A stretch of DNA of 64,000 nt from NCBI RefSeq assembly GCF_051251125.1, contig NZ_JBPCZL010000002.1. One strand, given 5' to 3'. How positions within the stretch are numbered: the first letter of the stretch is position 1; the number at the start of each line of letters is the position of its first letter. Source of the DNA: Carnimonas bestiolae (GTDB taxonomy: Bacteria > Pseudomonadota > Gammaproteobacteria > Pseudomonadales > Halomonadaceae). A program made the position numbers and the translations under genes. The notes under the pieces are model-generated. The model worked only from the letters and a program-made list of their open reading frames with translations. It was not told where the DNA came from and made no database searches. Below are positions 34,865 to 43,756 of the stretch, piece after piece.

Positions 34865-36403
34865 CTAGTGTGCGTAGCGCTTGCCCAAAATGGTTTCGTC
34901 GAGCGTTGCCGCAATGACTTCCCGCAAGTCGTAGCGATGCAGATTATTAAGCGCCTGCGCCAACTCGCCGGTAATCTTGTCCTGACGGGGAAATCCTTCG
35001 CCAAACACTTCGTCGTACTCGAGGAATGTTTCGGCGCGTAGCAGCGGGTTCTCGCGCGTGGCACGGCACAGACGATAAATTTCTTCCTTGTTAGGGTCGT
35101 CGATGCGAATCGCAGTACCGCTGGTATCGAGCAGCGAAAAGCCGCGAATCCAGGCAGCGATCGCGAGAATGGTGCATGGCGTATCGCGGCGCTCGGCCAG
35201 GTTATAGCGCATCGGCTCCAGCAATCGGGTAGCAAGTTTCAGCGAACCATTGCGTCCCACACGCCCTACTTCGTGGTGAATCGCAGGGTTCTCAAAGCGC
35301 TTCAGCAGCTCATCGATATAGTGCTCACTTTGCGCGTGCGGCACGGGCACCGTAGGGCCTTGCTCTGAACGCATGAAGCGCTCGGTCAAGCGCTTGATCA
35401 GCGGATCGGCAATCGCTTCAGCGATGGTTTTATAGCCCGCCAGCGAGCCGATATAGGCCAGCAGCATGTGGGTGCCGTTCAGCAGTCTGAGCTTGGCAAT
35501 CTCGTAAGGCTCAACATCGCTGACAAACTTCGCCCCGCCTTTGTCCCATGCCGGACGCGGCCCGTCGAAATCTTCGATCACCCAATCCAGGAACGGCTCC
35601 GCTACCACTGGCGCCGCGTCGTGAACGCCAAGAATACCGTCGGTTTCTTCAATATCACGCTCGGTCACTGAGGGCGCGATACGATCAACCATGGTATTGG
35701 GAAACTGCACGTTGCCCTCGATCCACTGACTCAGGCCATCATCTTCAAGTGCAGCGAAGTCCAGAACCGCCTGCCGCAGCGTGGTACCGTTGGACGTCAG
35801 GTTGTCACAGCACAGAATAACTGGCGGTGTGTGCCCAGCCTTACGGGTAAGCTCCAGGCCTCGCACAATCGAGCCGATCGCCGTCGTAGGGCGCTCCTGC
35901 CCAACGTCTTCCTTGATCGTCTCGTCTTCCACATTAAGGCGATGCGTGGATGGGTCGAGGAAATAGCCACGATCGGTAATGGTCAGCGTAACAATACGCG
36001 TCTCAGGATCAGCCAGTCGCGCGGCCATGCCTTTTTCATCGCTGGGCGCATGCACCACTTCTGCCAGCGATCCCACTACTTCGACATGATTACCCTTGGC
36101 AGAGCGCTCGAGCAGTGTATAAAGCCCCTGCTGGGGGCGTAATGCATCAGGCGTATTAGTCCGCACCAGACTCGCCGAGGCAATTCCCCAACGCATTCCT
36201 TCCTTGCCCTCGGCTTCGATGGCGCGCTGGGTCACCAGCGCTTGATGAGCACGGTGAAAGGCCCCGCAGCCGAAATGCAGTATTCCCGGTTTCAATCGGC
36301 TCACGTCGTAGCGTGGCAGGCGGATATTGTCGGGCAGCTTCCGCAGTGTTTCACGACACAACCGTTGCTTAGCTGGGGCATCTGAGGACGTAGCGTCACT
36401 CAT
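34865..36403 (-). CDS. Mannitol dehydrogenase-family (polyol/aldonate) oxidoreductase
   Basis: 512-residue long-chain polyol dehydrogenase (PSLDR) using NAD(P)+. N-terminal Rossmann entry 'ILHFGCGAFHRAHQA' (G-x-G-x-F-x-R-x-H), 'ITDRGYF' and 'CDNLTSNG', and the catalytic K-x4-N-x2-H block in 'YEIAKLRLLNGTHMLLAYIG'. The family includes mannitol 2-dehydrogenase, fructuronate reductase (UxuB) and arabinitol dehydrogenase; length and motifs alone do not choose among these. Divergent neighbour is an AGE-family sugar isomerase, which fits a mannitol/fructose/mannose interconversion role. ATG at 36403. Confidence 0.9.
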   Translation of the reverse strand: MSDATSSDAPAKQRLCRETLRKLPDNIRLPRYDVSRLKPGILHFGCGAFHRAHQALVTQRAIEAEGKEGMRWGIASASLVRTNTPDALRPQQGLYTLLERSAKGNHVEVVGSLAEVVHAPSDEKGMAARLADPETRIVTLTITDRGYFLDPSTHRLNVEDETIKEDVGQERPTTAIGSIVRGLELTRKAGHTPPVILCCDNLTSNGTTLRQAVLDFAALEDDGLSQWIEGNVQFPNTMVDRIAPSVTERDIEETDGILGVHDAAPVVAEPFLDWVIEDFDGPRPAWDKGGAKFVSDVEPYEIAKLRLLNGTHMLLAYIGSLAGYKTIAEAIADPLIKRLTERFMRSEQGPTVPVPHAQSEHYIDELLKRFENPAIHHEVGRVGRNGSLKLATRLLEPMRYNLAERRDTPCTILAIAAWIRGFSLLDTSGTAIRIDDPNKEEIYRLCRATRENPLLRAETFLEYDEVFGEGFPRQDKITGELAQALNNLHRYDLREVIAATLDETILGKRYAH

Positions 36404-36746
36404 GGGAAAATCTCCTATCCGTGGTTAGCAGCGCTTCTCACTAAAGCGCCGTCAAGGTGTCACGTGGAAAGCATCTCGCGCAGTGTTATTCATCTTGTAA
36501 ATTGTCAGCGGCGCTATTATCAGCATGGACGCAAATACGCGTAACGATGTGCAAATATCGTAGAAAGACGCCGCCTGAACGCGAGCAAAGGTGTTCACTA
36601 AAGCATAGCCATTTTTTAGCGTTCGCAAGCGAGCGGATATACGACCAAACCGTACAACTATAGTGTGCAAGCACCGTCGAACTAGGGCCTATTGGCGCGC
36701 CTCGTGGTACGGTGAGCACCGGTTCTACTCTTTAGAGACTGTTTTG
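36404..36746. other. Divergent promoter region between sugar genes
   Basis: 343 bp, moderately AT-rich, between the divergently transcribed dehydrogenase and AGE-family genes. It should hold both promoters. No gene or clear operator recognised. Confidence 0.5.
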
Positions 36747-37766
36747 ATGTCTACCATTTCACACTTCCGCGACTGTATCGACCGCTTTCACGAGGCGCTT
36801 CGCGCCGCTATCGATCAGCACGGTTTAGTGCCCGAGTTCATCGCGCAGAGTGAAGAAGCACAGCCCCAGCCACGCATGCTGTGCCAAACGCGCGGCATTC
36901 TGTATTTGTGTCATATGGTCGAAATGGCGAGCGATGCCACGGCGTTACGCTATGCTCGCCAGCTGTACGAGGTGCTGCGTCAGCGCTATTTGCTGCCACA
37001 GGGCGATCACTTCGCCCCCCCTGCCGCTCGTGACGGTGCAGCGCGCTACGAACTGGCTTTTTTGCTTCAGGCGCAAACAAGACTCCACCAGCTCGACACC
37101 ATTGCAGGACTAGAAGCGGATCTTGCAGCAACCCTTAACGATGTTCTTTCGAGTCCGCTGTCACGCTGGCTAGCCCCGCGTGAACAAGGCGACTTCCTGG
37201 AACTGAACGCGCTTATGCACCTTTACGAAGCGCTGGCCTATAGCCATCGCTGCCGTCCGGATCAGCGCACCGCCACGTACCTTCATCAGTTAACGCAGCT
37301 CGCGGCGAGGCACTTTGTCGACGGGCAGCACGGAGTGCTGGCAGAACGGGTGAGCACTGAAGGAGAGATTCTGGAATACGACCTCGGCCATATCTACGAA
37401 TGGTCGTCTCTGCTGCTTATCCATCGCGATCAGGGGTTTACGCTGGAAGACATCGATCCCGCCGTGCAGTTGAAGAAAGCAGAAGAGATTAGCCACCAAG
37501 CGTTCAATGGCGAGCTGATTTCCCACCAGTTGGACAATACGTTCACGCCGTTGGGTGAGGATGCGCGCATTTGGGTTAACCTGGAACGTCTGCGCAGCCT
37601 GGCGCTTATTCAGCATCCCAGTGCAGAAACGCTGCTTGGCACCATCCTGTCGGATTACTTCCCGAATCAGTTGCCTGAGGAGTACCTGAAAAAAACGGGG
37701 CCCATCAAATCGACGACAGGATATCACGTCATCGAATGCTATCGTGCTGTGGCGCACGCCCACTAA
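36747..37766 (+). CDS. N-acylglucosamine 2-epimerase (AGE)-family sugar isomerase
   Basis: 339-residue (alpha/alpha)6-barrel protein of the AGE / mannose isomerase / YihS superfamily. 'QTRGILYLCHMVEMA' resembles the family R/F-x4-A segment, and 'LEYDLGHIYEWSSLLL' carries the catalytic-type G-H-x-Y/F-E-W. The C-terminal 'KSTTGYHVIECYRAVAHAH' corresponds to the conserved 'P-x-H' region with the second catalytic His. Probably interconverts mannose/fructose or a related pair; a mannose-6-phosphate isomerase-like role is also possible. The ATG at 36747 is chosen because the upstream open codons are not family-like. Confidence 0.8.
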   Translation: MSTISHFRDCIDRFHEALRAAIDQHGLVPEFIAQSEEAQPQPRMLCQTRGILYLCHMVEMASDATALRYARQLYEVLRQRYLLPQGDHFAPPAARDGAARYELAFLLQAQTRLHQLDTIAGLEADLAATLNDVLSSPLSRWLAPREQGDFLELNALMHLYEALAYSHRCRPDQRTATYLHQLTQLAARHFVDGQHGVLAERVSTEGEILEYDLGHIYEWSSLLLIHRDQGFTLEDIDPAVQLKKAEEISHQAFNGELISHQLDNTFTPLGEDARIWVNLERLRSLALIQHPSAETLLGTILSDYFPNQLPEEYLKKTGPIKSTTGYHVIECYRAVAHAH

Positions 37767-38098
37767 GCATATCGATATGGCAGTGGACGGCGGCAGCCAG
37801 CCCTTTTCTCACGCTTTAAGAGCGGCTGCCCGCCAACCAGTGCTTATGCTAGACTGCTTCGCTTGATAATTGTTCTTGGTGCTAACGTGCCCCTTGCGTT
37901 GCAATCGAGTGACTGCAGCAAGCCCCGCAGGCGGGCGTTGCTGGAAAATCGATAGACGTGCGTAAGCGGAAAACCCATCCTTCCAATAAGAGTATTAACA
38001 GGAAGGCTACTTTCCGTAATGCCATGCTGAACTGACAGTGCATACCGATCAACTCATTGGCTTTCATGCCAAAACCATAGGCGTTGCGATAGGTCCCC
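37767..38098. other. Upstream region of the capsule cluster
   Basis: 332 bp before kpsC. It contains an imperfect hairpin around 37786-37836 (GGCGGCAGCC ... CGGCTGCCCGCC) without a T tract. GGCGGCAGCC differs by one base from the RfaH ops core GGCGGTAGC, so it is not counted as an ops element. Promoter not identified. Confidence 0.45.
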
Positions 38099-40150
38099 GT
38101 GCTTTCAACCACCCCCCGTCATTCAACCGCAGGCTACTTTTCGCGCGGCATCATGCGTTGGCACGCTGTTCCTGAGTTGTTGCACGAGTATCGTCGTTTT
38201 GTACCGCTCACTCGGGTTTCGCGACGTCAGGTCGGCGCGGTAATCGGCTGGGGAGCCAAACCCACCAGCCAGCGGGCACGCCATTACGCGGTAAAACACA
38301 GCCTTCCTTACATTGCACTGGAGGATGGTTTCATACGCTCGTATGGGCTTGGTGTTGAAGACGAGCAGCCCCACAGTCTGGTTGTCGACCGTAGCGGCAT
38401 TTATTACGACGCCACCCGCCCCTCCGATCTCGAACAACTGATTGCGGATGCCGACTTCAGCGACGCCGAGCTGCTGCGCGCGCGCGACGCCATGGCACAA
38501 CTTCGTCATCATCGATTAAGTAAATACAACGCCGCCCCCGACCGCCTGCCGAAGCAGCTGGTGCCGGGGCGCCGTTATGTACTGGTGGTGGATCAAACGC
38601 ATGGCGATGCGTCGATAGCGCTGGGCATGGCCAATGCGACATGCTTCAGCGCCATGCTCGAAGAAGCACTTGAACGACATCCCGATGCCGACATCCTGAT
38701 CAAGGTACATCCCGATGTCGCCAGCGGACACCGACAAGGCTATCTCTCCGAAGGGCCCCTGCCCGAACGCTGCTATCGCATTGATGAGGCATTGAATCCA
38801 TGGGCGCTGCTGGAGCACGTCGATGCGGTGCATGTGGTCACCAGCCAGCTTGGCTTCGAAGCACTGATGGCCGGCTGCCAAGTGTTTTGCCACGGCATGC
38901 CTTTTTACGCGGGCTGGGGGCTCACCGAAGACCGTCAGCATTGCGAGCGGCGCGGCGTATCCCGCTCGCTTGAGCAAGTATTTACCGCAGCATACTTACG
39001 CTACAGCCGCTACTACAATCCGATCACGCAACGCGCCACCACGCTTGAAGAAACCATCCAACTGCTCGCTGATGTTAAACGCCAGGCCCAGCGGCTTGGC
39101 GGGCGCTGGGTTGTTCATGGACTGTCAGGCTGGAAACGGCGCTTCGTTCACCAGTACCTCGGGCCTCAGGCACAGGTTCGCTACAGCAAAGACGGCGCGC
39201 ACCATCTGGATATTGCCGCCGATGAGCGCGTGTTGGTCTGGGGTTTCAACGAAAGCGCCTCTTTAGAGGCGGCCTGCCAACGGCGTGGCATTACTCCCTA
39301 CCGTGCAGAAGATGGTTTCATCCGCTCAAACGGCCTGGGCGCCGATTTGGTGCGGCCATTGTCGCTGGTCGTAGACGCCAGCGGTCTTTACTACGACCCT
39401 GCGACGCCCAGCGATCTTGAGCATATTCTCGAACACCACCAATTCGACGAAGGCCTGATTCGGCGCGCGTCGGCTCTACGCCAGACATTGGTCGAATTGA
39501 AGCTGTCGAAATACAACCTTGGTGGAGAATCGTTGTCCAAGCTCCAATCCCTTCCTTCAGAGAAGGAGATAATTCTGGTGCCTGGCCAAGTAGAAACCGA
39601 TGCGTCAGTGTTACGCGGCGCTCGCTCGGTAGCGAGCAATAGCGAACTATTAAGAAGAGTGAGAGAGCGCTATCCGGAGGCGATCATTCTTTACAAGGAA
39701 CACCCTGACGTTACCAGCAAGGCCAGGCGTGGTGCGCTGAATGCCAACGATAAAGCGCTGTACGATTTCGATGTAAGCGGCGCCAATATTATCGACTTGC
39801 TTGATCACGTGGACAGCGTGCACACCATGAGCTCTTTGACTGGCTTCGAGGCACTGCTGCGTAATGTCAGGGTCCACTGCTGGGGCATGCCCTTTTATGC
39901 GGGCTGGGGCCTTACCGAAGATGAGATCGAACTGCCGCGACGCAAACGCCGTTTGAGTCTGGAGCAGTTGGTTGCTGGCGCATTGATTCTTTATCCGTGC
40001 TATGTCGCGCCCCGCGGCGGGCAACTCTGCAATATCGAGAGCATCGTGCACTTGATTCATCAGCATGCGTTACAGCGTCAGCACCAGCGCCTACCGCTCA
40101 AAACCAGACTATGGCGGATGTACCGCGGAGTGGTGGAGGGCCAGCGCTAG
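38099..40150 (+). CDS. kpsC: Capsule polysaccharide beta-Kdo transferase KpsC
   Basis: 683-residue dual GT protein that alternates beta-2,4 and beta-2,7 Kdo additions to build the poly-Kdo linker on the lipid terminus of ABC-exported capsules. Two tandem Capsule_synth modules are plain: each has an 'EDGFIRS' block ('LEDGFIRSYGLG' and 'AEDGFIRSNGLG'), a 'LVVD-SG-YYD' block, a 'KVHPDV/KEHPDV' block and 'GMPFYAGWGLTED'. Start is a GTG at 38099 that keeps the family N-terminus 'GYFSRGIMRWHAVPELL'; an ATG at 38153 would remove it. First gene of the cluster; kpsS starts two bases after the stop. Confidence 0.93.
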   Translation: MLSTTPRHSTAGYFSRGIMRWHAVPELLHEYRRFVPLTRVSRRQVGAVIGWGAKPTSQRARHYAVKHSLPYIALEDGFIRSYGLGVEDEQPHSLVVDRSGIYYDATRPSDLEQLIADADFSDAELLRARDAMAQLRHHRLSKYNAAPDRLPKQLVPGRRYVLVVDQTHGDASIALGMANATCFSAMLEEALERHPDADILIKVHPDVASGHRQGYLSEGPLPERCYRIDEALNPWALLEHVDAVHVVTSQLGFEALMAGCQVFCHGMPFYAGWGLTEDRQHCERRGVSRSLEQVFTAAYLRYSRYYNPITQRATTLEETIQLLADVKRQAQRLGGRWVVHGLSGWKRRFVHQYLGPQAQVRYSKDGAHHLDIAADERVLVWGFNESASLEAACQRRGITPYRAEDGFIRSNGLGADLVRPLSLVVDASGLYYDPATPSDLEHILEHHQFDEGLIRRASALRQTLVELKLSKYNLGGESLSKLQSLPSEKEIILVPGQVETDASVLRGARSVASNSELLRRVRERYPEAIILYKEHPDVTSKARRGALNANDKALYDFDVSGANIIDLLDHVDSVHTMSSLTGFEALLRNVRVHCWGMPFYAGWGLTEDEIELPRRKRRLSLEQLVAGALILYPCYVAPRGGQLCNIESIVHLIHQHALQRQHQRLPLKTRLWRMYRGVVEGQR

Positions 40151-40152
40151 CA

Positions 40153-41418
40153 ATGACCAGCAAGCGTTCATTTCTGTTCCTGCAAGGGGTATGCAGCCCC
40201 TTTTTCAGCGCTCTTGGCAATGCCCTGCGTCAGCGTGGGCACCGCGTTATCAAGCTGAATTTCAATGTTGGCGACCAGCTATTCTGGCACGGCAAGCCTT
40301 CCTATCACTGGCGCAAGGGCCCAGGAGAGCAGCTTACTGACTACGTCAGCACACTGTGGGATAAGCACGAAATTACTGACCAGATTCTGTTTGGCGATCG
40401 CCGCGCCGTGCACATCGATCTGGTAAACGCAGCCCGTCAACGCGGCATCGTCAACCACGTGTTCGAAGAGGGCTATTTGCGCCCCTACTGGATTACCCTG
40501 GAGCGCGAGGGAGTGAACGCTCACTCCATGTTACCCAGAAATCCTGAGTGGTTCCGTGAAGTGGCGGAGCATCTGCCCGAGCAATGGAAACCTTCCAAAA
40601 TCAAAAGCTCGTTCAAGATACGCGCATGGCATGACGTCAAATATCACCTGGGCGGCGTGCTCAACCCCGTTCTGTATCCCGGCTACCGTACCCATGCCGC
40701 GCTAAACGCACCGCAGGAATACATGGGGTATCTGTGGCGATTCACGCGAATGAACAGCTATAAAAAACGCGATACTGCCTCGATTCAAACGCTGTGGTCG
40801 AGCCGCCGCCCCTATTACTTGCTACCGTTGCAGCTTAATGGCGACTTTCAGGTACGACATCATTCCTCCTTCAACGATATGAATGAGCTGATGACGTTTG
40901 TTGCTGAAACCTTCGCACTGCATGCGCCGAAAGACGCCATCCTGGTGATCAAGAACCACCCGCTCGACATGGGCATGACGCCTCATGCGAGAGACGTAAA
41001 GCGCATTACCGAGCGCTATGGTCTGAAGGATCGCGTGGTCTACCTTGAGACCGGAAATCTTGAGAAACTGGTCAAATACAGCCGCGGCCTGATTACGCTT
41101 AATAGCACCAGCGGCCATGTGTCGTTGGCAGCGCTTAAGCCGACCATTGCTCTGGCTAATGCCATCTACGACATGCCGGGATTGACTCATCAAGGGCCGC
41201 TGGAAAGCTTCTGGTATCAACCGCAGGCACCTGATCCCGCCACATTAGATGCATTTCGCCGCGTTCTGACGCACAGTGTGCAGATAAACGGCGGTTTTTA
41301 TACCAGCGACGCCATCGAGCTAGCGGTCAAAAACGCTATCCCCCTAATCGAAGCCGAACAATCACCACTGGAGCAATTGCTATGTCGGACCCCCGCAGGC
41401 CTATGCGCCATATCCTGA
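40153..41418 (+). CDS. kpsS: Capsule polysaccharide Kdo transferase KpsS
   Basis: 421-residue enzyme that places the first Kdo on the lipid acceptor, which KpsC then extends. N-terminal 'FLFLQGVCSPFFSALGNALR', 'HVFEEGYLRPYWITLEREG', and the C-terminal 'LVIKNHPLDMGMTPHA' and 'LITLNSTSGHVSLAALKPT' blocks match the KpsS/Capsule_synth family. In E. coli the acceptor is lyso-phosphatidylglycerol. Here the neighbouring PKS-AONS-SDR genes suggest a different, custom lipid. ATG at 40153; its 3' end overlaps the SDR gene by 37 bp. Confidence 0.92.
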   Translation: MTSKRSFLFLQGVCSPFFSALGNALRQRGHRVIKLNFNVGDQLFWHGKPSYHWRKGPGEQLTDYVSTLWDKHEITDQILFGDRRAVHIDLVNAARQRGIVNHVFEEGYLRPYWITLEREGVNAHSMLPRNPEWFREVAEHLPEQWKPSKIKSSFKIRAWHDVKYHLGGVLNPVLYPGYRTHAALNAPQEYMGYLWRFTRMNSYKKRDTASIQTLWSSRRPYYLLPLQLNGDFQVRHHSSFNDMNELMTFVAETFALHAPKDAILVIKNHPLDMGMTPHARDVKRITERYGLKDRVVYLETGNLEKLVKYSRGLITLNSTSGHVSLAALKPTIALANAIYDMPGLTHQGPLESFWYQPQAPDPATLDAFRRVLTHSVQINGGFYTSDAIELAVKNAIPLIEAEQSPLEQLLCRTPAGLCAIS

Positions 41419-42167
41419 TCACAGGTGCAACAGGCGCAATAGGGGGTGCATTGGCAGTAGACTGGGCAGCTCCCGGCATCACCCTTCACCTGCATGGACG
41501 CAATCGCGACACCCTCGAGGCGCTCGCGGAGCAGTGTCAAAAGCAAGGTGCCAGCACCGTTCTGCACAGCCAGTCCTTAACCGATCACACGGAGTTGAGA
41601 CGCTGGGTTACTGCGCTCGATGAAGAAGTGTCGCTCGATACCGTGGTGGCTGCCGCAGGAGTGAATACTCACTCGCAGCACAAGGATGGCGAGCACTGGG
41701 AGCAAATTGAAGAGCTCATGGCGCTTAACTTCGGGGCGCCTATTGCGCTTGCCAACTGCCTTGCTGAGCGTATGAAACAGCGCGGCAGTGGCCAAATTGT
41801 GTTGATGAGCTCACTGGCGGGTTACTTTGGCCTGCCCGTAACGCCCGCCTACAGCGCCAGCAAAGCCGGCATAAAAGCCTACGGAGAAGCCATGCGCGGT
41901 TGTCTGGCGCCTTATGGCGTCAAGCTCAACGTAGTGATGCCGGGCTATGTCAGCTCGAAGATGTGCCATGAAATGCCCGGTCCAAAACCACTGCTGTGGA
42001 GCCCAGAACGTGCGTCACGACGAATTCGTCGCGGTCTCGAACGCAATCAGGCCCGCATCAGTTTTCCTTTCCCGCTTAATTTTGGCTGCTGGTGGCTGGC
42101 TGTTTTACCCGCCGCATTATCACAGTGGATTGTCGGCCTGGCGGGCTATAACGGAGATCATTCATGA
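41382..42167 (+). CDS. Short-chain dehydrogenase/reductase (RkpH/WcbP-like)
   Basis: 261-residue classical SDR: NAD(P)-binding 'ILITGATGAIGGALAVDW' (TGxxxGxG), 'VAAAGVNTHS' (NNAG-equivalent), 'QIVLMSSLAGYFGLPVTPAY' with catalytic Ser, and Y-x3-K in 'AYSASKAGIKAYGEAM'. The C-terminal 40 residues are hydrophobic ('FPLNFGCWWLAVLPAALSQW'), suggesting membrane association as in 3-ketodihydrosphingosine reductases. It sits where rkpH (Sinorhizobium) and wcbP (Burkholderia) sit in K-antigen clusters. Inferred role: reduction of the 2-amino-3-ketone made by the AONS-like enzyme. Overlaps kpsS by 37 bp and the next gene by 4 bp. Confidence 0.85.
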   Translation: MSDPRRPMRHILITGATGAIGGALAVDWAAPGITLHLHGRNRDTLEALAEQCQKQGASTVLHSQSLTDHTELRRWVTALDEEVSLDTVVAAAGVNTHSQHKDGEHWEQIEELMALNFGAPIALANCLAERMKQRGSGQIVLMSSLAGYFGLPVTPAYSASKAGIKAYGEAMRGCLAPYGVKLNVVMPGYVSSKMCHEMPGPKPLLWSPERASRRIRRGLERNQARISFPFPLNFGCWWLAVLPAALSQWIVGLAGYNGDHS

Positions 42168-43756
42168 TCTTGGCACTATGGATGCCGTTGGTGCTTAGCC
42201 TGGTGCTATGGTGCGCGTTCGAACAACTGCTACTGCCGCGCCCAAGGCCCAACGGAAAACGGCCAGCCTTTACCAGCGCGATCGATATCGGTAGCTGGGC
42301 GCTGCTGTATGGGGGCTTCGTGCTACTCCTACAGCGCCCGTGGTTTGCCATGGTGGTCGTTGGTGCGCTGCACATGGTGATCATCCAGGTTAGCAACACC
42401 AAGGCAAGAACCCTGCGCGAGCCCTTTTTGTGCCAGGACTTCGAATACTTCGTTGATATGGTGAAGCACCCGCGACTCTATCTGCCTTTTTTTGGCATCG
42501 GTCTGGCAATCGCCTCTACGCTGGCAGGCATCGCTGCCATTGTCGCAGGGTTTTGGTTAGAGCCGTCAATCTTGCTGGCGCGAGGTTGGCAAGCACTCAC
42601 ACCTATTTTAGCGACGCTTATTGCGGGAAGTGTCGCGCTACGCTGGGGCCTCAGCAAAAGTCGCCCCACCGCCTACCCCGATCAGCCACCGTTGGATCCC
42701 AACGACGAACTGGTGCACTTCGGTTTTACCACGCTGCTATGGCGGCAAGGGCGCGAGTTGGTCAAACCCCTCGCCGCAGCCACGGGGCGTGAAGAATTTC
42801 GCCAGCCAATGCCGCAAGTACCCGCACAGGCACTGCCCAATGTAGTGATCGTGCAGAGCGAATCCTTCTTCGATCCACGGCGATGGTCCGACGCTGTACG
42901 CGAGCAGGTGCTGGCACCTTGGGATAAAGTCGCCACGCAGTCACTTGTGCGTGGGCCGCTCGACGTGCCCGCCTGGGGCGCTAACACAGTGCGTTCTGAA
43001 TGTGCCTTCCTGACTGGGCTGCGCGATGGCGCACTCGCAGGGCATCGCTTTAATCCTTACCACTCGCTGTCCCATCAGCAGGTGCCTTCGCTGATTCAGC
43101 GCTTCAAGGCACTTGGCTATCGCACCCTATGTATTCATCCTTACCCAAAGAGTTTCTACTTCCGCGATAAGGTGTTTCCGCTGCTCGGATTTGATGAATT
43201 CATCGACGGCGAGGCCTTCGATGAGCAACAAAAGGATGGACAGTACATCGCCGATGCCGCGCTGGCAGACAAAGTGCAGCAGATACTTACAGCAGACGAT
43301 CAGCCAACAGTGGTGATGCTTATCACCATGGAGAATCATGGCCCACTGCATTTGGAGCGGCAGCCCGAGGAGCCGCAGCAGTGGCTGCACCGTCCGCTTG
43401 ATAAGGGGTGCGAAGATTTGTCGATCTATCTGCGCCATCTGCACAATGGCGCTCGAATGGTCGAAAGGCTAGCGACAACGCTGCAAGAACAGCAGCGGGA
43501 AGGTATCCTGTGCTTTTACGGTGATCATGTCCCTATCATGGACAAAACCTATCAGCGGCTCGGGGAGCCCGATGGGTTTACCGACTATTTTATTTGGTCC
43601 ACCTCAGGCGCCGCACAGCCTAGCGAGCAAGCGATGAACATCGCTGACCTGGGGCCAGCCCTTCTGAATGCAGTACTGGCCAGCACCCATCACGGCGCCC
43701 GTTCTCCCGGTGACGCGCGTCATAATGCTGGCTCTGGTTATGAGACATTTAAATGA
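42164..43756 (+). CDS. LtaS/sulfatase-like membrane phosphotransferase (RkpI/WcbQ-like)
   Basis: 530 residues. The first 170 hold about five membrane segments ('LWMPLVLSLVLWCAF', 'IGSWALLYGGFVLLL', 'WFAMVVVGALHMVII', 'GIGLAIASTLAGIAAIVAGF' and one near 150). The rest is a periplasmic alkaline-phosphatase/sulfatase-fold domain like lipoteichoic-acid synthase: 'NVVIVQSESFFDPRRW' (metal-binding E), 'GANTVRSECAFLTGL' (likely nucleophile Thr), 'ITMENHGPLHLE' and 'FYGDHVPIMD' (D-H metal ligands). Such enzymes transfer phosphoglycerol or phosphoethanolamine, or hydrolyse them. In this cluster it may attach or trim a head group of the capsule lipid; this is inference. Starts with ATGA overlap. Confidence 0.82.
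   Translation: MILALWMPLVLSLVLWCAFEQLLLPRPRPNGKRPAFTSAIDIGSWALLYGGFVLLLQRPWFAMVVVGALHMVIIQVSNTKARTLREPFLCQDFEYFVDMVKHPRLYLPFFGIGLAIASTLAGIAAIVAGFWLEPSILLARGWQALTPILATLIAGSVALRWGLSKSRPTAYPDQPPLDPNDELVHFGFTTLLWRQGRELVKPLAAATGREEFRQPMPQVPAQALPNVVIVQSESFFDPRRWSDAVREQVLAPWDKVATQSLVRGPLDVPAWGANTVRSECAFLTGLRDGALAGHRFNPYHSLSHQQVPSLIQRFKALGYRTLCIHPYPKSFYFRDKVFPLLGFDEFIDGEAFDEQQKDGQYIADAALADKVQQILTADDQPTVVMLITMENHGPLHLERQPEEPQQWLHRPLDKGCEDLSIYLRHLHNGARMVERLATTLQEQQREGILCFYGDHVPIMDKTYQRLGEPDGFTDYFIWSTSGAAQPSEQAMNIADLGPALLNAVLASTHHGARSPGDARHNAGSGYETFK

Noticed and set aside
36347..36360. Half-match to parS (TGTTTCACGACACA)
   Set aside because: Only the left half fits; the right half diverges at five positions, and it lies inside the mannitol dehydrogenase-family gene.
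37786..37796. Possible RfaH ops/JUMPstart element before kpsC
   Set aside because: GGCGGCAGCC differs from the ops core and lacks the surrounding JUMPstart sequence.
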